NCBI GenBank assembly: GCA_021800575.1
Contig: JAJYYW010000066.1
Location: forward strand, 1-7,352
Direction: 5' to 3'
Length of the DNA: 7,352 nucleotides
DNA from: a bacterium
Lineage (GTDB): Bacteria > JAMCPX01
Under the pieces are notes generated by a model. That model did not search any database. It had not been told where the DNA came from and saw only the letters and a program-made list of their open reading frames with translations. Position numbers and translations under genes: made by a program. Shown here piece by piece: positions 1 through 5,690 of the stretch. Numbering within the stretch: position 1 is the first letter of the stretch; every line of letters starts with the position of its first letter.

Positions 1-1
1 T

Positions 2-871
2 GCGATCATCCGTGCACGCTCTGGCATCAAGGACCCCAACCGGCCGATCGGCAGTTTTATATTCCTCGGTCCGACCGGGGTCGGCAAGACAGAACTGGCC
101 CGGGCGATTGCAGAGGCGCTGTTCGACAACGAGAACAACATCATACGTCTCGACATGTCCGAGTACATGGAAAAGCACACGGTCGCCCGCCTCATCGGCG
201 CGCCCCCGGGCTACGTGGGGTACGAGGAGGGCGGCCAGCTTACCGAGGCGGTGCGGCGCAAACCGTTCAGCGTAATCCTGTTTGACGAGATAGAGAAGGC
301 GCACGGCGATGTGTTCAATACCCTGCTCCAGATTCTCGACGACGGCCGGCTGACGGACGGGCAGGGCAGGACCGTGGATTTCAAAAACACGATCATCATC
401 ATGACCTCGAACATTGGCAGTACATACATCCTCGAGTACCTCAACGAGCGCGAACAGTCCTATGACCGTATGAAACAGCGGGTCCTCGATGAACTGAAAA
501 ACCAGTTCAGACCGGAATTCCTCAACCGGGTAGACGAGGTGGTTGTGTTTCACGCTCTGACCCAGGATGAGCTGGCGAAGATCGTCGACATCCAGGTACA
601 GCGTCTTGTCCGCAGACTCAAGGACAGAAACATCGCTCTCCAGCTCAGCGATGCCGCCCGCAAGCACCTCGCAGCGTCGGGCTATGACCCGGTGTATGGT
701 GCCCGGCCGCTCAAGCGCGCGATCAGCAGGGAGATAGAAACCCCCCTCGCGAGGGCCCTTGTTGCTGGCGAGATTGTGCCTGGCAAGACCGTGAAAATCG
801 GTATAGGCGGCGGTAAAAAGGAAGAGGCAGCCGCCGGCGGACAGGCGCACCTGACCTTTGAGCAGGCATAA
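2..871 (+). CDS. clpB: ATP-dependent disaggregase ClpB, C-terminal part (5' end outside window)
   Basis: This is the second AAA+ module and C-terminus of the cytoplasmic Hsp100 disaggregase ClpB, which threads aggregated proteins through a hexameric ring in cooperation with DnaK. The open frame runs in from the left edge (289 residues visible, roughly the last third of a protein usually near 860 residues). Visible landmarks are Walker A GPTGVGKT (68-91), the pore-loop GYVG (209-220), Walker B with the FDE triad (281-289), the sensor-1 Asn in MTSN (410-412), the arginine finger in LNR (527-529) and the sensor-2 GAR (698-706). The run [15 protein letters not shown] and the IVDIQVQRL segment fit ClpB rather than ClpA or ClpC. 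All catalytic positions in the visible part are intact. No terminator is seen before the next gene 58 bases downstream, so read-through into it is possible. The N-domain, first AAA+ module and middle domain cannot be judged. Confidence 0.96.
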   Translation, partial: AIIRARSGIKDPNRPIGSFIFLGPTGVGKTELARAIAEALFDNENNIIRLDMSEYMEKHTVARLIGAPPGYVGYEEGGQLTEAVRRKPFSVILFDEIEKAHGDVFNTLLQILDDGRLTDGQGRTVDFKNTIIIMTSNIGSTYILEYLNEREQSYDRMKQRVLDELKNQFRPEFLNRVDEVVVFHALTQDELAKIVDIQVQRLVRRLKDRNIALQLSDAARKHLAASGYDPVYGARPLKRAISREIETPLARALVAGEIVPGKTVKIGIGGGKKEEAAAGGQAHLTFEQA

Positions 872-929
872 ACCCGGGGGACTGTGCAAGGCCTTGAAAA
901 AGATACCGTGCCTGTGATTAAGTGAACTC

Positions 930-2045
930 ATGAAGATAGCATTCATGGGCATACGGGGCATACCCGCGAGCTACAGCGGGTTTGAGACATTCGTCGACGG
1001 CATAGCGCCACGGCTTGCGGCACGGGGACACGAGGTCACGGTATACAACCGCTCGACACATGTACCGTACCGTGAACCTGTATACAAAGGCGTCAAACTC
1101 GTACGCCTGCCCACTATACCGACCAAGCACCTCGACACCATAACGCACACTGTTCTTTCTGCCCTGCACGGCATGTTCAAACGGTACGATATTGTTTATA
1201 TCTGCGGCGTGGGTAACAGCCTTCCGTCTGGCATTCTCAGGCTGGCTGGGACCAAGGTGGTCCTGAACGTGGACGGTGCAGACTGGGAACGGAAGAAATG
1301 GGGCGCTTTCGCCCGGTGGTTTTTGCGGGTGAGCGAGCGGATCGCGACCGTGTTTCCGAACGTCATCAATGCAGATTCTCTGGCAGTCCAGCGGTATTAC
1401 AAAGAGCACTACAACAAGGACAGTGTGTTTATCCCGTACGGCACGGAGCTGGACCAGCGCACACCGGACGATAAGGTCACGCTGGCGGGATACGGCCTCG
1501 TACCGGACGGCTATATCTTGTTCGTCGGACGGCTTGTGCCGGAAAACAACGCGCACCAGCTCATCGACGCGTACCGGAGGATCGCGACGGACAAGAAGCT
1601 CGTGATCGTCGGCGATGCACCGTATGCAGACGTATACAAGGCAGAGCTGAAGCAGCGTGCGGCAGGGGATTCCCGGATTGTGTTTACAGGGTATGTGTTC
1701 GGGGATGATTACCGCCGTCTTATGCGCAACGCCTCTATCTTTGTCATTGCGTCCGAGGTTGGCGGCACGCATCCCGTGCTGATCGAGGCGCTCGCGGCAG
1801 GCAATGCGGTGATCATCAACAACATACCGTCGAGCCTCGAGGTCATCGGAGATGCGGGTATTGCCTACGACGGGAGTAAGGGGGCAGATTCTTTGCATGA
1901 AAAGCTGAGCCAGTTGCTGGGCAGCCCTGAGCTGCACGCCGCGCTGAAAAAAAAGGCGCAGGACCGCATCAGAGCGTCCTACCTGTGGGACAAGGTCACG
2001 GATGATTTTGTCAAACTGTTCGAGTCCATGATCAAACCTGCGTAA
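930..2045 (+). CDS. Family 4-type glycosyltransferase with N-terminal DUF1972 domain
   Basis: Predicted GT-B fold glycosyltransferase of 371 residues, a normal full length. It would move a sugar from a nucleotide-activated donor onto a surface polysaccharide or lipid-linked acceptor at the cytoplasmic face of the membrane. The N-terminus MKIAFMGIRGIPASYSGFET is the hallmark of DUF1972 (residues 1 to about 170). The C-terminal GT4 half shows the donor-binding strand FVGRLVPENN (198-207), the VIVGDAPY turn (226-232) and SEVGGTHPVLIEALAAGNAV (275-294). E276 and E286 lie ten apart instead of the usual E-x7-E spacing; a VGGTxP insertion of this type occurs in this subgroup, so I do not read it as inactivating. 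The family-typical N-terminus supports the ATG at 930, although the upstream AAGTGA is a weak ribosome site. No other polysaccharide gene is visible, and donor and acceptor cannot be assigned. A 392-residue antisense frame lies opposite and looks like a shadow. Confidence 0.9.
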   Translation: MKIAFMGIRGIPASYSGFETFVDGIAPRLAARGHEVTVYNRSTHVPYREPVYKGVKLVRLPTIPTKHLDTITHTVLSALHGMFKRYDIVYICGVGNSLPSGILRLAGTKVVLNVDGADWERKKWGAFARWFLRVSERIATVFPNVINADSLAVQRYYKEHYNKDSVFIPYGTELDQRTPDDKVTLAGYGLVPDGYILFVGRLVPENNAHQLIDAYRRIATDKKLVIVGDAPYADVYKAELKQRAAGDSRIVFTGYVFGDDYRRLMRNASIFVIASEVGGTHPVLIEALAAGNAVIINNIPSSLEVIGDAGIAYDGSKGADSLHEKLSQLLGSPELHAALKKKAQDRIRASYLWDKVTDDFVKLFESMIKPA

Positions 2046-2064
2046 GCATCCGCCTGAAGCACTC

Positions 2065-2089
2065 TTGACGTACATATATACGTACTCAA
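2065..2089. repeat. Imperfect palindrome downstream of the glycosyltransferase
   Basis: TTGA and GTAC on the left pair with GTAC and TCAA on the right. One base (C2069) bulges and the 8-base loop ATATATAC lies between. No T-run follows on the plus strand, so it is a poor intrinsic terminator. It sits 20 bases after the glycosyltransferase stop and about 40 bases before the first recombinase remnant, so it could be a protein-binding or recombination-related site. Function unknown. Confidence 0.4.
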
Positions 2090-2129
2090 AAACCATGCAA
2101 TGGCGGCGGTGATTTTCTCCCCTACATAC

Positions 2130-2297
2130 ATGAAAATCAATCGTATGGGTGCAGCCCTCTATCTGAGGGCCAGTACCGATAAGCAGGAGCTCGAGAACCA
2201 GCTTGAGCCGCTCAAGAAGTTTGCGAAGGGCAGGGGGCTTAAAGTCGTCTAGGTGTATCGCGATATAGCAACCGGTGAAAGCATTAACCGGTCTTGA
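2130..2297 (+). pseudogene. Serine recombinase, 5' fragment with in-frame stops (copy 1)
   Basis: Translation from the ATG at 2130 gives MKINRMGAALYLRASTDKQ and onward, matching the catalytic N-terminus of the intact recombinase at 5026-5619. The catalytic serine codon (2172-2174) and preceding Arg (2166-2168) survive. A TAG at 2250-2252 replaces the glutamine codon CAG of the intact gene, a single C to T change. Recognisable similarity then continues through VYRDIATGE and fades at a second stop, TGA 2295-2297. Nothing corresponding to the helical dimerisation region or the DNA-binding domain is present. Over 2178-2264 the match to 5068-5154 is 82 of 87 bases by eye, and four of the five changes are synonymous third-position changes. 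This suggests that the two genes diverged while both were functional and that copy 1 decayed later. It lies in the 372-base gap between the glycosyltransferase and the lipoprotein; no intact gene is seen in that gap. Confidence 0.85.
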
Positions 2298-2339
2298 GGA
2301 TTCCGGGAATATCTACTATCATGGATGGACTATCCTCAA
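2294..2339. repeat. Inverted repeat at the right end of recombinase copy 1
   Basis: A perfect 8-base inverted repeat, TTGAGGAT (2294-2301) and ATCCTCAA (2332-2339), is separated by 30 bases. The left arm overlaps the last recognisable codons of recombinase fragment 1, so the repeat straddles the point where recombinase similarity ends. It could be a recombinase or regulator binding pair, an RNA stem in the leader of the lipoprotein gene, or chance. Confidence 0.4.
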
Positions 2340-2359
2340 TACATAGCAATTCCAATCCA

Positions 2360-2390
2360 TTGCCAAACATTCCGCCAAGAGCGTTATAGC
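2360..2390 (+). promoter_or_regulatory. Possible sigma-70 promoter for the lipoprotein gene
   Basis: TTGCCA (2360-2365) could be a -35 element, with TTATAG (2384-2389, 18-base spacer) or TATAGC (2385-2390, 19-base spacer) as the -10 element. Transcription would start near 2397 and leave a leader of about 20 bases containing the ribosome site. The match is mediocre and is offered mainly because a promoter is expected after the remnant at 2130-2297. Confidence 0.25.
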
Positions 2391-2405
2391 CTACCCTGTA
2401 CATAC

Positions 2406-2412
2406 AAGGAGG
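2406..2412 (+). promoter_or_regulatory. Strong ribosome binding site fixing the lipoprotein start
   Basis: AAGGAGG lies five bases before the ATG at 2418. It decides the start: translation begins at the signal peptide, in a different frame from the long downstream reading frame. An in-frame upstream ATG at 2325 has no comparable site and would bury the signal peptide. Confidence 0.8.
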
Positions 2413-2417
2413 AAACT

Positions 2418-4189
2418 ATGAAAATATATTTCAATTTATTGACGGTGTTTTTGCTCGTCACGCTTCTCATGGCCGGATGTTCAGGAAGCAAGAGTACAAC
2501 TGTCGTTCAGGGTTCGTCCCCTGTGATTCAGAGTCTGTCGTTTCAGGGACTGCCCGCAGCACTGGGTGTAAAATAACGGCGAGCGTTATCGCGGCCAGTG
2601 AGCAGGGGCTTGGGCTGACCTATACCTGGACAGCGTACAACGGCTGGTCTGTCATAAACAGGGGCAGCACGCCAACGGCGACCATCCAGGCACCGTCTAC
2701 TTATGCTGCGTCCGGCACGGTAACCGTACAGGTATCGGATACAAACGGCAGATATACGCTGAATACCTTTCCGGTCAGCACCATCGGGGACAGTTCTCCG
2801 GTCATTAACAGTATCAGTGCAACACCGAACCCTGCATCGCGGAGCGGGAGTATAGTGATAGTAGTCAATGCAACCGATCCCCTCGGTAATACACTCGCGT
2901 ATGCGTGGGATGCATCGGCGGGATGGTTGGTTACAGGCAGCGGGGTTACCGCGACCGTTACTGCTCCGAATGCCTATGACACAGGGGGGTATGTTACGGT
3001 AACGGTAAACGATAATTATGGAATGGCCGTGACGGCTTCAATAGTAGTCAGCACCATCGTCGACAATCCGCCCATTATCAACGGCTTCAACGTATCACCC
3101 AACCCTGTTACCAAAGGCGCTACAACTGCACTGTCGGTATCCGCAACGGATCCATACAATAATACGCTTTCATATTCGTGGCATGCATCGGGCGGCTGGA
3201 CCATTGCAACCGGGCAGGGAACGAGCGGGGTTGCAGTAACGGCGCCTGACCAATACGGCGTTTCCGGCACGGTCACGGTGACCGTCTCTGACGGCTACGG
3301 CGGCACGGTGAGCCTTCCGATACCCGTCAGCACTATCGGCAACAGTGCTCCGGTGATAACCGGCTTCAGTGCCTCGCCCAACCCGGTAACACAGGGCGGT
3401 CTGATAGCGCTGTCCGTAACAGCAGCAGACCCTGACGGCGATACACTGTCCTATGCATGGCAGACATCCAATGGATGGACGATCTCGGCAGGACAGGGCA
3501 CAAGCGCGATCACGATTACAGCACCAGCCCAATACGGAGTTTCCGGAACGGTCACGGTTACCGTGGATGACGGCTATGGTGACACGGCAAGCCTGTCGAT
3601 CCGGGTCAGCACGTATCTCGACTTCTTTCCGGCAATCACCGTCTCTCCAAACCCTGTCATTACTTCCACAACCTTTACCTGTAACGGGTATACCCCAATC
3701 AATGACAGCCTTATCTTTAACTGGAATGTCGACGGTATCCCCCTTACGACGGCGACGGGCAACAATGCATTCTGGTCTTCACCGGGCATCCCCGGCTCTT
3801 ACACGGTGAATGTTGCAGTGAGTGACGGCAATGGCAGCAGCGTGGCCACAGGGACGAGTTTGATGAGCGTAGTGAGCAGCTCGCCATGGCCGGAGTTCGG
3901 GGAGGGTATGCAATCAACCAGATTGAGTGCTGCTCTCAGTGCAACACCGACAACCGGCGCTTTCGAATGGAGCTATCCGATATCATTATCCTTGGGTGCT
4001 TCATCCCCGGTGATTGGTGCAGACGGGACCATCTATTTTGGGGCAGATAAGCTCTATGCGATCAATCCCAACGGAGGTCTCAAATGGAGCTATACGACGG
4101 GAAGCGTGATATTGAGCTCCCCGGCAATCGGTGCAGACGGCACAATTTATTTTGGTTCAGCGGATTATAACCTTTATGCGATACACTGA
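2418..4189 (+). CDS. Lipoprotein with PKD/Ig-like repeats and short PQQ-like C-terminus; apparent -1 frameshift near 2573
   Basis: The first frame (2418-2576) encodes a lipoprotein signal peptide with hydrophobic core and lipobox LMAGC (Cys21, followed by Ser), then SSPVIQSLSFQG up to GVK and a TAA. The second frame, open from 2477 to 4189, takes over exactly where homology requires (GVK then ITASV). A -1 shift in the AAAA run at 2570-2573 restores one protein of about 590 residues. The spliced product has Ig/PKD-like repeats of about 90 residues with recurring (S/P)PVI, SxxPNPV, TLSYxWxxxxGW and SGTVTVTVxDxYG motifs. Two full junctions lie 270 and 282 bases apart (anchors 2801, 3071, 3353). 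The last 80 residues hold two PQQ-propeller-like motifs, IGADGTIYFG(A/S) with LYAI. This is probably a lipid-anchored, outer-membrane or surface-exposed binding protein with no visible catalytic site. The shift may be mutation, phase variation, programmed slippage or sequencing error. Two blades are too few for a propeller, so the C-terminus may also be truncated. Confidence 0.8.
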
Positions 4190-4218
4190 GGAAGAGTTGT
4201 GAATATAAGCGTTAAGAG

Positions 4219-4249
4219 AAGAGGGGCGGGATTCACTCGCCCCTCTTTT
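4219..4249 (+). terminator. Rho-independent terminator after the lipoprotein gene
   Basis: A perfect 10-base stem, AAGAGGGGCG (4219-4228) with CGCCCCTCTT (4238-4247), closes a 9-base loop and ends in TTTT (4246-4249). It lies about 30 bases past the stop at 4189 and insulates the lipoprotein unit from the toxin-antitoxin pair. Confidence 0.9.
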
Positions 4250-4263
4250 GTGTGCCCAGCTAT

Positions 4264-4318
4264 ATGAAAGCTGCCCTGTATCTTAGAGTCAGCACGGATA
4301 AGCAGGAGATCGAGAACA
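4264..4318 (+). pseudogene. Serine recombinase, very short 5' fragment (copy 2)
   Basis: From the ATG at 4264 the reading is MKAALYLRVSTDKQEIEN, the start of a serine recombinase including the catalytic Ser and the preceding Arg. Similarity to the intact gene stops abruptly after GAGAACA near 4318, and the frame ends a few codons later at a TGA. Only about 18 codons remain, so it cannot encode a functional product. It is closer to the intact gene (MHSLKAALYLRISTDKQ) than copy 1 is over the same first codons. Its ATG lacks a good ribosome site and lies just past the terminator. It directly abuts the toxin-antitoxin promoter region, so the breakpoint is probably where that cassette joined or where a deletion ended. 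Confidence 0.8.
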
Positions 4319-4333
4319 GTCGTCTTGACTGTT
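4315..4333. repeat. Perfect palindrome at the recombinase-fragment / toxin-antitoxin junction
   Basis: AACAGTC (4315-4321) and GACTGTT (4327-4333) form a perfect 7-base inverted repeat around GTCTT. The left arm starts within the last bases of recombinase copy 2, and the right arm overlaps the -35 element of the next promoter by two bases. It could mark a recombination junction or be an upstream operator for the antitoxin. Confidence 0.6.
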
Positions 4334-4371
4334 GACATTAAGACACAGCATGATTACTATATAGTGTAATC
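4332..4371 (+). promoter_or_regulatory. Promoter and palindromic operator of the CopG/VapC toxin-antitoxin pair
   Basis: TTGACA (4332-4337) and TACTAT (4355-4360) are separated by 17 bases, a good sigma-70 promoter. The -10 element is embedded in an imperfect palindrome, GATTACTATATAGTGTAATC (4352-4371), with 6-base perfect outer arms. Ribbon-helix-helix antitoxins typically repress their own promoter by binding such a site, so autoregulation is inferred. A GGAGG ribosome site follows at 4374-4378, four bases before the ATG. Confidence 0.75.
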
Positions 4372-4382
4372 ATGGAGGTAGT

Positions 4383-4643
4383 ATGGTACGTACACAAATT
4401 CAGTTAACAGAAAAACAGAGCGATCTTTTAAAAAAGATGGCCATGACACAAACATTATCTATTGCCGAAATAATTCGGCAGGCTGTAGATAACTATATCA
4501 AGTCAAACATAGTGATAAACACAGAGGAACGCATCAAAAAAGTGCTTGAGCTATCGGAGAAGTACAACGATAGTGAGGGGAAAAGAGATGTATCTAAAAA
4601 GCATGACGACTATCTCGTTGAAGCCTATCTGGGGCACAAATGA
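4383..4643 (+). CDS. CopG/ribbon-helix-helix antitoxin
   Basis: An 86-residue protein whose first 40 residues (VRTQIQLTE, then SIAEIIRQAVDNYIK) are a classic ribbon-helix-helix DNA-binding fold: a beta strand, then two helices with the conserved SxAEIIRxAV pattern. The charged C-terminal half (about residues 45-86) is the expected toxin-binding, protease-sensitive tail. It should neutralise the PIN toxin encoded next and repress the shared promoter through the palindrome at 4352-4371. The start ATG has a strong GGAGG site four bases upstream. Its stop overlaps the toxin start by four bases (ATGA at 4640-4643), the coupling usual for these pairs. The gene is visibly more AT-rich than the glycosyltransferase or recombinase genes, consistent with horizontal acquisition. 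The antitoxin subfamily name cannot be settled by eye. Confidence 0.85.
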   Translation: MVRTQIQLTEKQSDLLKKMAMTQTLSIAEIIRQAVDNYIKSNIVINTEERIKKVLELSEKYNDSEGKRDVSKKHDDYLVEAYLGHK

Positions 4644-5038
4644 AAATCTACATTGATACATCAGCTTTTTACGCTTTAGTTAATAAAAAAGATGAATATC
4701 ATCATACCGCTCAGAAGGTGTGGAGTGAAATACTTAAGAACGAGAACACATTATTTACGAGTAACTATGTACTTGTTGAAAGTATTGCTTTAATACAGCA
4801 TCGTCTTGGAATGAAAGCACTGGCGGAGACTTATGAAGTTCTGTTACCACTGCTGAACGTTGAATGGATAGACGCTATGATACATAAAACAGCCATGAGT
4901 GCTCTTTTTACAGCATCAAAGCGAGACCTTAGCTTAGTAGATTGTGTAAGCTTTGAAATCATGCGCAACTTGAATATAGAAACAGCATTTTCTTTTGATC
5001 CGCATTTCAAGCAACAAGGTTTTAAGTGCATTCCTTAA
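4640..5038 (+). CDS. PIN-domain ribonuclease toxin (VapC-like)
   Basis: A 132-residue PIN-domain protein, typical in length for VapC toxins, which are metal-dependent endoribonucleases that often cut tRNA or rRNA. The expected acidic active-site residues are present: D6 in YIDTSAF, E47 in NYVLVESIAL, D101 in LSLVDCVSF and D120 in FSFDPHF. The toxin therefore looks catalytically intact. It is translationally coupled to the antitoxin by an ATGA overlap, so toxin synthesis depends on antitoxin translation. Its last 13 bases overlap the start of the serine recombinase gene, an unusual arrangement that places the recombinase under the toxin-antitoxin promoter. The RNA target cannot be predicted from this sequence. 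Confidence 0.9.
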   Translation: MKIYIDTSAFYALVNKKDEYHHTAQKVWSEILKNENTLFTSNYVLVESIALIQHRLGMKALAETYEVLLPLLNVEWIDAMIHKTAMSALFTASKRDLSLVDCVSFEIMRNLNIETAFSFDPHFKQQGFKCIP

Positions 5039-5619
5039 AAGCAGCTCTGTACCTCAGAATCAGCACGGACAAGCAGGAGCTCGAGAACCAGCTTGAACCG
5101 CTCAAGAAGTTTGCGAAGGGTAGGGGGCTTAAAGTCGTCCAGGTGTACCGCGATACGGCAGCCGGGAAGAATAGCGTCCGGCCGGCACTCAACAAAATGC
5201 TCAAAGACGCACACCGGCACGCCTTCGACGTGATTATTGTGTGGGCCTTGGACCGCCTGTCCAGGGAAGGCATGAGCCGGACCGTGCAGCTCATCGAGAT
5301 GCTCGAGCGCATGGGGATCGGTGTGATTAGCTATTCAGAACCTTACTTGGACACGACCAATGAACTCGCCCGGAACATCTTGTTGGCCGTGGTGTCAACA
5401 CTCGCAAAAGCGGAACGTGAAAGGATAAGCGAACGGACCAAGGCAGGCCTGGCCCGGGTAAAGCGCTCCGGGAAAAAGCTTGGCCGGCCGCCTGTTACAT
5501 CAAAGAAGCGCGCCGAAGCCTTGAAGCTGGTTAAGGGTGGTATGAGTAAACGCAAAGTTGCCCGGAAACTTAGAATCAACCGGCAGAGCATTAATAACTG
5601 GCAGAAGGTTGGTCAATAA
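5026..5619 (+). CDS. Small serine recombinase (resolvase/invertase family), full-length copy 3
   Basis: A 197-residue site-specific recombinase. The catalytic domain (about 5-140) has YLRIS with R11 and nucleophile S13, VYRDTAAGK (40-48), DRLSRE with D76, R77 and R80, and the E-helix run ERERISERTKAGL (130-142). A linker GKKLGRPP (149-156) precedes a helix-turn-helix (about 165-192, SKRKVARKLRINRQSINNW). All key residues are present, so it should be active in resolution, inversion or integration with staggered two-base cuts and a Ser-DNA intermediate. The only plausible start is GTG at 5026, with a modest AAGG at 5016-5019. It begins inside the last codons of the PIN toxin gene. In the two upstream fragments the homologous position is ATG-AAA, but here the codon before AAA is TTA, so the native start seems to have been lost at the junction. 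Expression is probably coupled to the toxin operon. Confidence 0.93.
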   Translation: MHSLKAALYLRISTDKQELENQLEPLKKFAKGRGLKVVQVYRDTAAGKNSVRPALNKMLKDAHRHAFDVIIVWALDRLSREGMSRTVQLIEMLERMGIGVISYSEPYLDTTNELARNILLAVVSTLAKAERERISERTKAGLARVKRSGKKLGRPPVTSKKRAEALKLVKGGMSKRKVARKLRINRQSINNWQKVGQ

Positions 5620-5646
5620 CGTCTTACATTAACCGATTATAATCAC

Positions 5647-5690
5647 TTGACATACAAGATATTGCTTGTATATTAGAGTAAGAATATAAT
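5647..5690 (+). promoter_or_regulatory. Promoter region and operator of the HigBA-like pair
   Basis: TTGACA (5647-5652) and TATATT (5669-5674) lie 16 bases apart. A perfect 7-base inverted repeat, ATACAAG (5652-5658) and CTTGTAT (5665-5671) around ATATTG, overlaps both elements, a typical place for the antitoxin to repress. Transcription would start near 5681, only about eight bases before the toxin ATG at 5689, leaving almost no leader. A second possible promoter, TTGCTT (5662-5667) with a 17-base spacer and a perfect TATAAT (5685-5690), overlaps the ATG and would start inside the toxin gene. Confidence 0.65.

Noticed and set aside
12..275. Plus-strand frame of 87 codons over clpB
   Set aside because: Out of frame with the ClpB Walker A and Walker B motifs; low-complexity Arg/Ser/Thr translation typical of a shadow.
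918..2096. Long minus-strand frame of 392 codons opposite the glycosyltransferase
   Set aside because: It is longer than the real gene, but its translation is rich in Arg, Val, Cys and His without recognisable domains, and the plus strand has clear DUF1972/GT4 motifs. It is a codon-bias shadow.
2477..2572. Taking the ATG at 2477 as the true start of the long PKD-repeat frame
   Set aside because: The residues from there to 2572 (MFRKQEYNCRSGF) are unlike a signal or a repeat, while the other frame has a ribosome site, lipobox and repeat motif over the same bases. A frameshift explains both.
3170..3532. Minus-strand frames inside the PKD repeats (3016-3276 and 3170-3532)
   Set aside because: They mirror the repetitive coding sequence and have no starts or domains of their own.
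2797..3610. Regularly spaced repeats as a possible CRISPR array
   Set aside because: The 270-282 base periods are diverged protein-coding Ig/PKD-like repeats, not short identical repeats with unique spacers.
4219..4318. Terminator hairpin plus short open frame as an attenuator or riboswitch
   Set aside because: The hairpin is a simple intrinsic terminator after the lipoprotein stop, and the open frame is a recombinase remnant.
5022..5591. Minus-strand frames opposite the serine recombinase
   Set aside because: Shadows of a gene whose catalytic motifs are complete on the plus strand.
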